From the NCBI RefSeq assembly GCF_029870285.1, contig NZ_JACSYA010000031.1, positions 1 to 64,000 on the forward strand: a stretch of 64,000 nucleotides of DNA, given 5' to 3'. The notes beneath the pieces were generated by a model. The model was not told the origin of the DNA, ran no database searches, and saw only the letters and a list, made by a program, of their open reading frames with translations. The position numbers were made by a program, and so were the translations under genes. This DNA is from Delftia sp. PS-11. GTDB lineage: Bacteria > Pseudomonadota > Gammaproteobacteria > Burkholderiales > Burkholderiaceae_C. Shown here piece after piece: positions 10,601 to 19,073 of this stretch (positions are counted from its first letter, which is position 1; each line of letters starts with the position of its first letter).

Positions 10601-10877
10601 TGATGACGACGCTGGTGCCTTCATAGCTGCGCGAGGTCAGCGCATTGATCCCGGCAATGGAATTGACGCCTTCCTCGATCTTCTTGGTGACCTCGGACTC
10701 CACGATCTCGGGCGATGCGCCCGGATAGTCCACCGACACCACGACCACGGGGAAGTCCACATTGGGAAATTGTGCGACCTTGAGCCGCTGATAGGAGAAC
10801 ACGCCCAGCACCACGAAGGCCAGCATGAGCATGGTCGCGAAGACGGGGTTGGCCAGGCTGACGCGCGTGAACCACAT
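7680..10877 (-). CDS. RND efflux pump permease (HAE1/AcrB type)
   Basis: A 1065-residue inner-membrane proton-driven efflux transporter. It begins [24 protein letters not shown], the first transmembrane helix, and has the two-fold RND layout of large periplasmic loops after TM1 and TM7. The proton-relay aspartates lie in [12 protein letters not shown] in TM4. The gene follows that of the membrane fusion protein by 2 bases. The divergent MexB/MexF-like sequence does not reveal the substrate. Regulation is likely by the TetR protein at the head of the operon, and TolC at 4992-6419 may complete the tripartite complex. Confidence 0.92.
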   Translation of the reverse strand: MWFTRVSLANPVFATMLMLAFVVLGVFSYQRLKVAQFPNVDFPVVVVSVDYPGASPEIVESEVTKKIEEGVNSIAGINALTSRSYEGTSVVIIEFQLHIDGRRAAEDVREKVASVRPNLRDEVKEPRVLRFDPASAPVWSVAVRPDAQAGAQAPDAVAMTSWADQVLKKRLENVRGVGAVSLVGATPREINIYLQPEALEAYGITPDQVAAAVRSENQDLPLGSIRSRDQERVVQIDARMKHPQDFERIIVAQRNGAPVRVGQLARVQDGAQELETLALYNGGRTLLLSVQKAQDENTIEVVDGLNAALQAMAGEVPPGMRLETIADSARPIRVAVDNVRQTLIEGAVLTVLIVFLFLNSWRSTVITGLTLPIALIGTFLFMYWFGFSINMITLMALSLCVGLLIDDAIVVRENIVRHVQMGKNAYQAALDGTQEIGLAVLATTLSIVAVFLPIGFMDGIIGKFFHEFGLTIVAAVMISMFVSFTLDPMLSSVWHDPTIHASGTQHSNGLYDRTLGRVTAWFERATDALSGLYQGVLRWALAHKIATLAVALAIFVASIFMVPLLGTEFVPKADFSETTVSFNTPVGSSIEATEAKARQVDEIIRALPEVRYTLTTINTGSAQGKMYANIYVRLLDRHLRQRSGDELSAVLREQLLRVPGISLTHVGQREPVGGQKQVEFSLQGPDLGELGRLNQAVLERLRTVPGLVDLDSSLKPDKPVIDIAVRRDAASELGLSVGSMAASLRTWIAGQTVGNWRAGNDQTYDVKVRLAPGSRATPQDLERLPFALASADGGTRIVRLNQLASVTATTGPSQINRRDMTREVALSGNVHLRSTGEVSADIRKALEGIALPPGYRYQFSGATKSMNESFGYAVSALALAIVFIYMILASQFKSFLQPLALMTSLPLTLIGVVLALMMFGSALSMFSIIGVVMLMGLVTKNAILLVDFAIRARATHSDPATGMAVPGLPREEALLLAARVRLRPILMTTLAMIFGMVPLAFALSEGSEQRAPMGQAVIGGVITSSLLTLVVVPVVYCYLDDFAAWLRRLWNGQSGIDAPPHPRDS

Positions 10878-10879
10878 GG

Positions 10880-12115
10880 TCAGCGGGCCTTTTCAGTCGT
10901 GGCGGGCGCGGAAGAAGCTGCGGCTTCAGCCGGCTTGTCCAGTTCCACCAGCGTGCCTGCGCGCAGGCTGCCCACGCTGCCTGCCAGCACCCTGTCTCCG
11001 GCCTGCAGGCCGGAGCGTATGGCCACCCAGGTGGCGCCGTCCTGCGCGCTCTGGCTGCCCGCCTGCACGCTCTGGTGCACCACGCGCCACTGAGTGTCTG
11101 TGCCGCCGGTACGCTCGGATTGCAGTGACTGCACGTAGGGCTGCGGCTGGTCTGTGCGCAGCGCGGTCAGTGGCACGGCCAGTTGTTCGGTTTCACCCGT
11201 CACGATCTGCCCCTGCAGGAACAGCCCCGGCCGCACCATGGGCACGGCCTTGCCGGCGCTTTCCGCGGCGGCGGCCTGCACCCGAAGGTACACGGCCACG
11301 GTGCGCGAGCCAGCCTGCGCGCTGGGGTTGATGCGCACCACGCGCGCCGCAATGGAGGCCAGGTCATCGCCAGCGCCCTGGACCTGCAGCGTCGCTGCCT
11401 GGCCGGTGCGCACGCGCACCGAATCCGCAGGCGCCAGCTGCACCACCACCTCCAGCTCGGAGGGGTCCACGATCTCCAGCACCTTGGCATCCACGGCAAC
11501 GCGCTCGCCATCCTGCGCCAGACGCTGTGCAATCTGCCCATCCATGGGGCTGCGCAGTACCGTATCGTTGACCGTCTTGCGGGCTGCATCGGCCGCAGCC
11601 TGGGCTGCAGCCAGGTTGGCCTGCGCCGCATCCAGGTTGGATTGGGAGGTGGCCAGCGCCGTGGTGGAAATGAAGCCCTGGGTGACCAGCGCCTGGTTGT
11701 TCTCATGCTGGCGCTGCGCAAGCCGCAACTGCGCCTGGGCCGCGTCCGCCTGCTGGCGGGCCTGGCGCCAGCGCGCATCGGCTTCCGTGGCATCGATGCG
11801 TGCCAGCTCCTGGCCTTTGCGCACCCTGTCACCCTCGCGTACGGCCAGGCCGTGCAGTTCCCCTGCCACATAGGCCTTGACCACCGCGCTGCGCACCGCC
11901 TGAACCACGCCGCTGACAGGCACGGACAGCGTCAGCTTGCGCGATTGCACCACGGTGACCTCCTGGGACGCCACACGCACCGGCAGCTCACGCGGCTGCG
12001 CAGCATCGGCAATCGCTTTTTGCCGGGCTTCACGTGTGGCGGCAGCGCGCCAGACGCTGGCGCCTATGGCCAGTACGATCACAAGACCTATCAACCAGCC
12101 GGTTCGACGCTTCAT
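10880..12115 (-). CDS. RND efflux periplasmic adaptor (membrane fusion protein)
   Basis: A 411-residue adaptor that links the RND pump to its outer-membrane channel. The N-terminal membrane anchor is WLIGLVIVLAIGASV (about residues 5-20). A lipoyl half-motif (VKAYVAGELHGLAVREGDRVRKG) precedes a coiled-coil hairpin rich in Ala and Gln (about residues 90-170), then the beta-barrel domain. The start at 12115 overlaps the upstream tetR stop as ATGA, showing translational coupling. A longer reading from 12163 would add a Cys-containing non-signal stretch and is not favoured. Confidence 0.9.
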   Translation of the reverse strand: MKRRTGWLIGLVIVLAIGASVWRAAATREARQKAIADAAQPRELPVRVASQEVTVVQSRKLTLSVPVSGVVQAVRSAVVKAYVAGELHGLAVREGDRVRKGQELARIDATEADARWRQARQQADAAQAQLRLAQRQHENNQALVTQGFISTTALATSQSNLDAAQANLAAAQAAADAARKTVNDTVLRSPMDGQIAQRLAQDGERVAVDAKVLEIVDPSELEVVVQLAPADSVRVRTGQAATLQVQGAGDDLASIAARVVRINPSAQAGSRTVAVYLRVQAAAAESAGKAVPMVRPGLFLQGQIVTGETEQLAVPLTALRTDQPQPYVQSLQSERTGGTDTQWRVVHQSVQAGSQSAQDGATWVAIRSGLQAGDRVLAGSVGSLRAGTLVELDKPAEAAASSAPATTEKAR

Positions 12116-12810
12116 GGTGCGCAGCAAATGGGGAGAATCGGGAGCCGTGCACCAGGCGTGCACAGCCCATGCAAAAGGGTATCGACCTGGGCGGCGATGA
12201 ACTGCTCAGGCACAAAGCCGTCCTGGGGCAGGCAGCCGCCCAGCGAATGCTTCCAGATCATCAGGAACATCATGGGGGCGATCACGCAGTGCACCGCCAG
12301 ATCCAGGTCCATGGGGCGGAATTCGCCGCGCTCCACGCCGCGCTGCAGAATGCGCCGGATCAGCTCATGGCCGGGCAGCACCACCTCCTGATGGTAGAAC
12401 TGTGCCAGTTCGGGGAAATTGCCGGCCTCGCTGAGCATCAGCTTGGTGATGCCCGATGCCTTGGTGTTGCCGATGCGCTCCCACCAGCTGTTGAAGCAAT
12501 AGCGCAGCAGATCGCTGGAAGGCGCGCAGTAACTGTCCAGCTCCTCGCTCCATTCCGCAAAACGTCCCGCGATGCTGTCGCGCACCACGGCCTTGAAAAG
12601 CTCCTGCTTGCTGGCGAAATAAAGGAACAGCGTACCCTTGGAGACACCGGCGCGGGCCGCCACGTCATCCACGCGCGTGGCGGCGTAGCCTTTTTCGACG
12701 AAAAGGTCGAGTGCGGCCTGCAGCAGTTCGCCGGGGCGCTCATGCTTTCGGCGGCTGCGCTTGCCTGTCGGCTCGGCCGGCGCGGGAGGAAGGGAAGGGG
12801 AAGCGGACAC
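12112..12810 (-). CDS. TetR-family repressor of the RND operon
   Basis: A TetR/AcrR-type regulator of about 232 residues that heads the efflux operon and overlaps the adaptor gene by four bases. The DNA-binding domain is clear: LLQAALDLFVEKGYAATRVDDVAARAGVSKGTLFLYFASKQELF. The C-terminal ligand domain is variable, as usual. An ATG at 12867 would extend the protein by 19 residues, but that extension would be coded by a palindromic operator-like sequence. The GTG at 12810 is therefore preferred, although it has no clear ribosome site. Auto-repression of the whole operon is inferred. Confidence 0.82.
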   Translation of the reverse strand: MSASPSLPPAPAEPTGKRSRRKHERPGELLQAALDLFVEKGYAATRVDDVAARAGVSKGTLFLYFASKQELFKAVVRDSIAGRFAEWSEELDSYCAPSSDLLRYCFNSWWERIGNTKASGITKLMLSEAGNFPELAQFYHQEVVLPGHELIRRILQRGVERGEFRPMDLDLAVHCVIAPMMFLMIWKHSLGGCLPQDGFVPEQFIAAQVDTLLHGLCTPGARLPILPICCAP

Positions 12811-12821
12811 GAAAAAATTAA

Positions 12822-12839
12822 TGACTGACGGGTTAGTTA
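12822..12839. promoter_or_regulatory. Candidate TetR operator
   Basis: TGACTGACGGGTTAGTTA is an imperfect palindrome whose outer halves TGACTGAC and GTTAGTTA pair at most positions. It resembles the ACTGAC/GTCAGT operators of AcrR-type repressors. A second, overlapping perfect repeat GGTTAG-N5-CTAACC spans 12831-12847. The location just before the regulator's probable start fits autoregulation. Confidence 0.5.
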
Positions 12840-13024
12840 TCCTAACCGCATAAACGGCATCCGTCACCTGCCGTTGGTCATGGACTACGCTGCGCGCACT
12901 GCGAAGTGCTGACAGGCAGAACGGGTTTCATGGTGCCGTGCAGAGCGATTCCTGCAAAATGGCATGGATGGACCTTGCTGCGCCTCAGTCTGAAAACAAC
13001 CGGCTGTGCCAGTTCAGAAGTCGC

Positions 13025-13936
13025 TCATGAAACCAGTGCCTGCCCCTGCTCGGTTGCGAACTCGGCCAGCATGTCCAGAACGCTTTTCGTCGCACCTGAC
13101 GGAGCCGGGCTGTGCCGGTATGCGATCGACATCGGGCGCATGAGGGCAGGGGATAAGTGGTGCACCGTCACCTCGTTAGATTGGCTTTGATCCTCAACTT
13201 CTTCCAGCGGCAAGAGGACTGCGCTTTGGCTGGCCGCTGCCAGGCTCTTCAGTGCGCCCGGGTAGCTGATACTGAGAAACGGACGGGGGTTGAAGCCTGC
13301 CTGGCCGAACCATCCAGCGACCAGGCCATGCATCTGGGTAGCAGGGGCAAACGAGGCCCAGCGCCGTTGAGCAAGCCACTTCGGCGTGACAAGCCGGGGT
13401 GCCTTCCATGCAGCAGGGATCAGCGCCACCATGGGGTCATTGCGCCAGGCAATCATGCGGACTTCCGGATAGGTACGCGGCGAGTTGGCGACGATTCCCA
13501 CATCCAGGGTTCCTGACTTCAGCCGCAGCAAAGCGTCAGCGGACCCCACAGCCTCCAGTCTCACCTCGATCCCCGGATTGCTCCGCGAAAGTGCCTCCAG
13601 CATCAACGGAAGCAGCCTGTTGCTCACCCCGGCCGATACCCCGATCCTGACAACGCCTTCCCGGCCTGTAGCGCACCGCTGCACCCTTTCCAAAAGGTCA
13701 TCGCTGGCAGTCAGAAGCTTGCGACCTTCTTCAACCAGCAGTGCGCCTGCAGCTGTCAGCTCCACGTGTCGCCGCCCACGCACCAGCAAGATCGCCTCCA
13801 TGCGTGACTCCAGCTCTTTGATGTGCATGCTCACTGTGGGGGGCGCAAGGTGCAGAGCCTGTGCAGCGGCAGCAAAGGTGCCGAGATCAGCGATGGCGAT
13901 AAGGGTCTGGAGCTGATCCAGGTTCAGATTACGCAT
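13025..13936 (-). CDS. LysR-family transcriptional regulator
   Basis: A 303-residue LysR regulator. The winged helix-turn-helix occupies residues 1-60 (LDQLQTLIAIADLGTFAAAAQALHL, then PTVSMHIKELE), followed by a two-lobe effector domain starting near VVRIGVSAG. Both flanks are poor in genes: no divergent target lies immediately upstream, since 13937-14553 holds no supported gene. Its target therefore cannot be guessed from context. The length is normal and no residue looks abnormal. Confidence 0.9.
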   Translation of the reverse strand: MRNLNLDQLQTLIAIADLGTFAAAAQALHLAPPTVSMHIKELESRMEAILLVRGRRHVELTAAGALLVEEGRKLLTASDDLLERVQRCATGREGVVRIGVSAGVSNRLLPLMLEALSRSNPGIEVRLEAVGSADALLRLKSGTLDVGIVANSPRTYPEVRMIAWRNDPMVALIPAAWKAPRLVTPKWLAQRRWASFAPATQMHGLVAGWFGQAGFNPRPFLSISYPGALKSLAAASQSAVLLPLEEVEDQSQSNEVTVHHLSPALMRPMSIAYRHSPAPSGATKSVLDMLAEFATEQGQALVS

Positions 13937-14553
13937 CAGTATTTATGAATTGAATGGTCAGTTAATTCAACTTTACAGACGTTGAGGCCTGGTTGAGCAT
14001 GAAGCCCTCCATGACCAGCGAACAACCTTCCCCCCACAAGCCCGCAGCGACCGGGCAATCGCCACGCTCCAGAGCGCTCCTCAGCATCAGCGCTGTGCTT
14101 CGGCGGTTTGCTTCAGCCCTGACGAGAGCCGAGGAACACATCACAGCAACATTCAAAGTGCCACCCGGCGGGGGATAAGCCTTGTGCGGGCATCGCTCGC
14201 ACCTCTTGCACTTGCGCTGGCTGCCGACGATGCACAGCGTGGGCGAGGGCGCCCTGACGCCACGGCCCCTCCTGTCGCTTGGATGGGATCTTTCAGAATG
14301 CAGCATCTTCCTCGCAGGCGCGCCACCAGTCGTTGGAAAAAATGGACGTGGCCCTGCATGCGCCGCTCGCCATTGACCTTCTTTTCGATACGTACCCTAA
14401 ACTTGTCCTGCTTTTCCTTCGGCGTGGCCTTGTTCCTGCTGGTGTGACGCCAAGAGGCGAGGCAGACATGCAGCGGGCCTTTTTCGGGAGTTGTTCCTTG
14501 GCAGATTTTTGCCAAGTTTCGACTGTTGTGTGAAATTTCAGGAAACATCCTCC
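13937..14553. other. 617-base intergenic stretch without a supported gene
   Basis: Several open frames cross this stretch on both strands, including one of 114 codons at 13962-14306 minus. None has a ribosome site, a family motif or a codon pattern like the neighbours. The last 40 bases hold the ribosome site of msrA. A degraded gene is possible but nothing recognisable remains. Confidence 0.5.
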
Positions 14554-15120
14554 ATGGAAAAAAACGATCAAAATCAACACACTGGAAAGACGCAAGTCAT
14601 TACGCTGGGCGCAGGCTGCTTCTGGTGCACCGAAGCCGTCTTCGACCGTGTGCGCGGCGTCGTGGACGTGCAAAGCGGCTATGCCAACGGCCATCTCGAC
14701 CATCCCCGCTATGAAGACATCTGTTCCGGCCAGACCGGCCATGCCGAGGTGGTGCAGGTGCGTTTCGACCCGGACCAGATTCCGCTGCGCGAACTGCTCA
14801 CCGTGTTCTTTGGCACACATGACCCGACCACGCTCAACCGGCAGGGCAACGACATCGGCACCCAGTACCGCAGCGGCATCTACACCATGGACCCGCAGCA
14901 GGCACAGGTGGCGCATGCCGTGATTGCTGAACTGCAGCAGGCGGGCGCCTATGACGCGCCCATTGTGACCGAGGTGCTGCCGCTGACAAGCTACTGGCCT
15001 GCGGAGGACTACCACCAGGACTACTTCCTGAACCATCCCAACCAGGGCTATTGCGCCTACGTGGTCGGCCCCAAGGTGCAGCATTTGCGCAGTGCCTTCG
15101 CACGCTGGCTCAAGGAGTGA
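14554..15120 (+). CDS. msrA: Peptide-methionine (S)-S-oxide reductase MsrA
   Basis: A 188-residue reductase that repairs methionine-S-sulfoxide in proteins. The active-site motif GCFWC places the catalytic cysteine at residue 22. YANGHLDHPRYEDICSGQTGHAEVVQV and the DPTTLNRQGNDIGTQYRS region are family hallmarks, as is the later EDYHQDYF. A cysteine near the C-terminus (GYCAYV) could act in resolution. The start at 14554 follows AGGAAA; a frame open to 14491 upstream adds nothing conserved. Confidence 0.95.
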   Translation: MEKNDQNQHTGKTQVITLGAGCFWCTEAVFDRVRGVVDVQSGYANGHLDHPRYEDICSGQTGHAEVVQVRFDPDQIPLRELLTVFFGTHDPTTLNRQGNDIGTQYRSGIYTMDPQQAQVAHAVIAELQQAGAYDAPIVTEVLPLTSYWPAEDYHQDYFLNHPNQGYCAYVVGPKVQHLRSAFARWLKE

Positions 15121-15152
15121 GTGCCAGGGCAGGCACAGAGGCCATGTTCGTG

Positions 15153-15177
15153 CATAATGCAATCGAGTTGCAATAAG
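15153..15177. promoter_or_regulatory. Candidate Zur/Fur-family operator
   Basis: A 25-base imperfect palindrome: arm CATAATGCAA (15153-15162), centre TCGAG, arm TTGCAATAAG (15168-15177), 8 of 10 positions paired. The core TGCAA-N5-TTGCA is perfect. It lies 54 bases before the Fur-family regulator start, where an autoregulatory metalloregulator site would be expected. Confidence 0.5.
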
Positions 15178-15230
15178 CGTGCGCGATGCGGTGCTCAAAC
15201 GCACCTTGCCCCATTCGTCTGGTTTCCTTC

Positions 15231-15701
15231 ATGCCATCCCTTGAACCTTTGGCGCTGCCGCAGGGCATGCGCGCCACATCTGCCACGCGTGCCGTGCTGG
15301 GGCTGTGGCAGGCCGATGCCGATGCGCTGCTCAGCGAAGCGGAGGTCGAGGCGGCCTTGCGGGGCCAGGGCGTTCGCGTCAACCGTGTGACCGTCTACCG
15401 GCTGCTCGACCGGCTGGCGCGTGCCGGCCTGCTGCGCCGCTGCGTGGATGCCTCGCGCGTGGCGCGCTATGCGCGCCCGGCCCAGGAGGCAGCAGCAGGC
15501 GCTGCGGCGCGCTTCGAGTGCGCCGATTGCCACAGTGCCTTTCGCCTGGGGGCATCTGGCGATGCCGCTGGCCAGCCCCTGCAGGATGCCTTGCGGCAGC
15601 TGTGGCAGGCACTGGCTGCCAGCGGGTTGCAGGGGCGAGCCATCGATGTGGCTGTCACGGGCCTGTGCAGCGACTGTCGCGGTGCGCCGGCCCAACCCTG
15701 A
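15231..15701 (+). CDS. Fur-family regulator, probably Zur-like
   Basis: A 156-residue Fur-superfamily regulator. The winged-helix part reads EAALRGQGVRVNRVTVYRLLDRLARAGLLRR. Two CxxC pairs, CADC and CSDC, are placed like the structural zinc site of Zur and Fur proteins. The His-rich sensing segment of canonical Fur (HHHDH) is missing. The following genes include a TonB receptor with a His-rich extracellular loop, so zinc rather than iron is the inferred signal. The ATG at 15231 is chosen because the family's N-terminal helix starts shortly after it. Whether it represses the downstream receptor is inferred from order only. Confidence 0.8.
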   Translation: MPSLEPLALPQGMRATSATRAVLGLWQADADALLSEAEVEAALRGQGVRVNRVTVYRLLDRLARAGLLRRCVDASRVARYARPAQEAAAGAAARFECADCHSAFRLGASGDAAGQPLQDALRQLWQALAASGLQGRAIDVAVTGLCSDCRGAPAQP

Positions 15702-15753
15702 AAGCCACGCGCCCCGTGATGGGCTCTTTTTTGATGTGTTTCCAGGACTTTGC

Positions 15754-16104
15754 ATGATCGCCTTTCCGTCCCTCTCCTTGCAGACTTTGCGCACTGCCCC
15801 GCAGCGCGGCTGGCGCCGGCCGCTGGTCCTGATGGCGGGTATCCTGCTGGCCGTGCAGGTCCAGGCGCAATCGCCAGAGCCAGCGGCTGCTGCAAAGACG
15901 GCAAACCAGAACACTGCAGCAGCCCAGCCTGATGCCCATACCCGTGCCGACATCGAGCGCCACCGCGCCATGGCCAAGGCCCACGAAGCCGCCGCCCAGT
16001 GCCTTGCCAGCGGTGCCGGACACGATGCCTGCGAAAAGCAGTTGCAGGCGGACTGCAAGGGCCTGGCGCTCGGCAAGCACTGCGGCATGCGCCACGCGCA
16101 TTGA
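15754..16104 (+). CDS. Small exported protein with a Cys/His-rich tail
   Basis: A 116-residue protein not assigned to a named family. It has an N-terminal signal peptide (WRRPLVLMAGILLAVQVQAQ, cleavage near residue 39), a Pro/Ala/Gln linker, and a short helical domain with four cysteines. It ends KHCGMRHAH. The cysteines could form two disulfides in the periplasm, and the terminal His/Cys/Met group could bind a metal. It lies between the Zur-like regulator and the ZnuD-like receptor, so a role in periplasmic metal handling is a reasonable guess. Its open frame extends back across the regulator gene, but the ATG at 15754 starts the signal peptide. Confidence 0.68.
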   Translation: MIAFPSLSLQTLRTAPQRGWRRPLVLMAGILLAVQVQAQSPEPAAAAKTANQNTAAAQPDAHTRADIERHRAMAKAHEAAAQCLASGAGHDACEKQLQADCKGLALGKHCGMRHAH

Positions 16105-16124
16105 TCGCCTGACCATCTAGCTTG

Positions 16125-16141
16125 TCCGGGCGCAGCCCGGA
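16125..16141. other. Small hairpin between metal-cluster genes
   Basis: TCCGGGCGCAGCCCGGA forms a perfect 7-bp stem with a 3-base loop, 20 bases after the stop of the small exported protein. There is no T run, so it may be an mRNA stabiliser or weak attenuator. Confidence 0.35.
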
Positions 16142-16240
16142 GCGTACAAATCCTCGCGCATGCGCCTTGTGCGTCCGCCTTCTCGGCGGCCCGATGGCCG
16201 GCCTTCCATACCTTCTGTTTCGCACTTCGTCCTGCACCTC

Positions 16241-16681
16241 ATGCCCGCCACCCGTCCGAGCTGCCAAATGCCAGCCCATGCCCTGCGGCATGCGGCGGCC
16301 GGTGGCATGGCACATCCGGGTGCGCGCTGGCTGGCCTGGGTTCTGGCCTGCACCCTGGTATTGGCGCCTTTGCTGGGCCAGATGCACCGGGTGGTGCACC
16401 TGGGCGGGCTGGTCAGTACGGCCAGCCATGCACAGCCTGCGGGCAAGCCGGTGTTCCACTGGGTGCATGCACTGTTCGACGGGCATGGCCCGTCAGACTG
16501 CCAGTTGCTGGACCAGCACCACCATGGTCTGGCCGGGCCCTGTGCTGTGCCATCACTGCCTGTGCTCAAGCCAGCACATGCGCTGCCCCCGTTCCCGTTC
16601 GTCACACGCGGCGCACGGATCGACGCGGCCTTTTTCCATGCGCGGGCGCCACCCGTCTTCATCACAGCCCTGAAAGCCTGA
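16241..16681 (+). CDS. Membrane-anchored or exported His-containing protein
   Basis: A 146-residue protein with one hydrophobic segment (WLAWVLACTLVLAPLLGQMHRVVH) followed by a region with HWVHALFDGHG, CQLLDQHHHGLAGPC and a hydrophobic C-terminus. It resembles small proteins that sit before copper- or zinc-uptake TonB receptors in Burkholderiales (DUF2946-like), but I cannot confirm the family. The pair of cysteines around DQHHHG suggests metal binding. Frames open upstream allow a start at 16160, with the Arg-rich extra residues unlike a signal. It precedes the TonB receptor by 204 bases. Confidence 0.6.
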   Translation: MPATRPSCQMPAHALRHAAAGGMAHPGARWLAWVLACTLVLAPLLGQMHRVVHLGGLVSTASHAQPAGKPVFHWVHALFDGHGPSDCQLLDQHHHGLAGPCAVPSLPVLKPAHALPPFPFVTRGARIDAAFFHARAPPVFITALKA

Positions 16682-16885
16682 GCCGGCAGCATCTGCCTGT
16701 TCTGTCTTGCCGCGCCTGTATGCGCAGGGCAGGGGCCAGGCCACCAGGGCACCTGCAGTTTCCAGGGAGTATGGCCGCAGCCTCTCGCAAGGCCGTGGCT
16801 CCTGGTTTTTGTTGACGCAATGCCGCGGCGGTCCCCAGCACTTGATTGCCAGTGCTGGCAGCGCTGTGCCGCGCAGAAAAAAGTG

Positions 16886-19054
16886 ATGAATCCGATGACA
16901 ACGCAATACAACAACCGCACACAGGCATGCCGCGCACTGGAGGGTGTGCAATGGGGCAGCCAGCGCATGGCGCAACATCGCCCGGGCCGGCTGAACCCCT
17001 TGCTGCGCTGGCTGCTGATTGGTGGCGCGCTTGGAACGGTTGCAGGCGCGGCCGTGGCGCAGCAATCCGCTGCCACGCAGGAGCCCACGCTGGGCGAAGT
17101 ACAGGTCAAGGCCAGCGGCCTGGGCCTGTCTTCTGCCGACATGTCCACGCCCGCCACCGTGCTGGACGCCGAACCGCTGATGCTGCGCCAGGCCGCCACG
17201 CTGGGCGAGACACTGGATGGCGAGCCCGGCATCCATGCCAGCCATTTCGGCGCGGGCGCGAGCCGGCCCATCATCCGTGGCATGGACGGGCCGCGCGTGC
17301 AAATCCTCAGCGATGGCGCAGAGCTGCATGATGCCTCGACCATCAGCCCCGACCATGCAGTGGCCAGCGAGCCCATGCTGGCCACCCAGATCGAAGTGCT
17401 GCGCGGCCCCTCGGCGCTGATCTATGGCGGCGGTGGTGCCATGGGGGGTGTGGTCAATATCCTGGATGACAAGATTCCCACTGCCATCCCGGCGCAGGGC
17501 ATTACGGGATCGGCGCAACTGCGCGGCAACACAGGCGCGGGCGAGACCGCAGGCGCGTTCTCGCTGACGGGCGGTGCCGGCCAGCTTGCCATCCATGCCG
17601 AAGGCATGGCGCGCGATGCGGGCGACTACCGCGTGGGCAGCGGCTGGGCGCCCAACGGACAGTCCCAGGGCCGCGTGGCTGGCAGCTTCAACCGCACCGA
17701 CACCGGCAGCCTGGGCCTGTCCTGGATCGGAACCCAGGGCTATCTGGGCCTGGCCTATACGCGGCAGGCTGCACGCTACGGCCTGCCCGGACATAACCAC
17801 AGCTTCGAGGGCTGCCATACCCACGGCAACCATCTGCACTGCGGCAGCCATGGCGTGGATGACGGGCATGACCATGGCGATGGCGCAACGGTCCAGAGTG
17901 TGCCGGTGGTCGATCTCGTCAGCGAGCGCCTGGATCTGCGCGGTGAATGGCGCAATCCTGTGGCAGGCATTGCGGCGCTGCGCGTACGTGGGGGCTGGAC
18001 CGACTACCGCCATGACGAAATCGAGGACGGACAGGTCTCCACCACCTTCAGAAACCGTGCCCATGACCTGCGTGTCGAAGCCGAGCATGCGCCCATCGCC
18101 GGCTGGCGCGGCGTCATCGGCCTGCAGACCATGCAGCGCCGCTTCAGCGCCGAGGGCGAAGAAGCCTATGTGCAGCCCACCGAAACGCGGCGCAACAGCC
18201 TGTACCTGATGGAGGAATACCGCTGGCAGGACTGGCGCTGGCAGGCGGCGATGCGCCACGAACGCCAGACCGTGGATGCCGAGCGCAGCGCGGTCTCGCG
18301 CAGCCACAGCGGCACATCGTTCTCGCTGGGCTCTGTCTGGAAGTTCACGCCAGGCTACAGCCTCTCTGCCTCGCTCACCCAGGGCAGCCGCCTGCCAACA
18401 GCGGAGGAGCTGTATGCCAACGGCCTGCACATGGCGACCTCGACCTACGAGCGCGGCAATGCCGAACTGCGCCGCGAGCGCTCCCAGGCGCTGGACATCG
18501 GCCTGCGCAAGACGGCGGGAGACACCACCTTCAGCGTCAATGCCTTCCACCACCGTGTCAAAGGCTATATCTATGGCGCCACGCTGGACGAGCACGACGG
18601 CTTGCAGCTGCTGCAGTACACCCAGGCCGATGCCCGTTTCACCGGCATCGAAGGCCAGGTGCGGCACAAGCTTTCGCGTCAGTGGGGCGTGACCCTGTTT
18701 GGCGATGCCGTGCGTGCCCGGCTCGATGACGGCTCGGCGCTGCCGCGCATTCCGGCTGCCCGCGCAGGCGTGCGCGTGGACACATTCTGGAAAGGCTGGG
18801 ATGCCCAGGCGGAATGGGTGCAGGTGCTGCGCCAGAACCGCACGGCTGCCTTCGAGACCGCCACCGATGGCTATGGCCTGCTCAACGTCTCTGCCAGCTA
18901 CACGCTGCGCACGGCGTCTGGCATGCCCTGGCAGTTCTTCGTCAAGGGGCAGAACCTGACCAACCGCCTGGCTTACGCCCACACCTCGTTCATCAAGAGC
19001 GCCGCGCCGCTGATGGGGCGCAACATCACCGTCGGGGTGAAAGTGTCGTTCTGA
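16886..19054 (+). CDS. TonB-dependent receptor, ZnuD-like (zinc uptake)
   Basis: A 722-residue outer-membrane receptor. The signal peptide is WLLIGGALGTVAGAAVAQ. The plug domain contains the SRPIIRGMDGPRVQIL and EVLRGPSALIYGGGGAMGGVVN segments, and the barrel ends with an aromatic Phe (VGVKVSF). An extracellular loop near residues 303-333 is dense in His and Cys (HNHSFEGCHTHGNHLHCG, then DDGHDHGD). This matches ZnuD-type zinc receptors, whose loops capture zinc. The upstream Fur-family regulator supports this reading. Copper or another metal cannot be excluded. The start at 16886 was chosen among several in-frame ATGs (16820, 16967). Confidence 0.85.
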   Translation: MNPMTTQYNNRTQACRALEGVQWGSQRMAQHRPGRLNPLLRWLLIGGALGTVAGAAVAQQSAATQEPTLGEVQVKASGLGLSSADMSTPATVLDAEPLMLRQAATLGETLDGEPGIHASHFGAGASRPIIRGMDGPRVQILSDGAELHDASTISPDHAVASEPMLATQIEVLRGPSALIYGGGGAMGGVVNILDDKIPTAIPAQGITGSAQLRGNTGAGETAGAFSLTGGAGQLAIHAEGMARDAGDYRVGSGWAPNGQSQGRVAGSFNRTDTGSLGLSWIGTQGYLGLAYTRQAARYGLPGHNHSFEGCHTHGNHLHCGSHGVDDGHDHGDGATVQSVPVVDLVSERLDLRGEWRNPVAGIAALRVRGGWTDYRHDEIEDGQVSTTFRNRAHDLRVEAEHAPIAGWRGVIGLQTMQRRFSAEGEEAYVQPTETRRNSLYLMEEYRWQDWRWQAAMRHERQTVDAERSAVSRSHSGTSFSLGSVWKFTPGYSLSASLTQGSRLPTAEELYANGLHMATSTYERGNAELRRERSQALDIGLRKTAGDTTFSVNAFHHRVKGYIYGATLDEHDGLQLLQYTQADARFTGIEGQVRHKLSRQWGVTLFGDAVRARLDDGSALPRIPAARAGVRVDTFWKGWDAQAEWVQVLRQNRTAAFETATDGYGLLNVSASYTLRTASGMPWQFFVKGQNLTNRLAYAHTSFIKSAAPLMGRNITVGVKVSF

Positions 19055-19073
19055 TGGCCAGCTGCGCCGCCAG

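Noticed and set aside
7515..11093. A plus-strand open frame of about 1190 codons opposite the RND pump and adaptor genes.
   Set aside because: It is composed of His/Arg/Gln/Gly-rich low-complexity sequence typical of the antisense of GC-rich genes, and the minus strand carries clear pump and adaptor proteins.
13962..14306. A 114-codon frame on the minus strand in the gap before msrA.
   Set aside because: No ribosome site, no family similarity recognised, and overlapping frames on the other strand are equally open.
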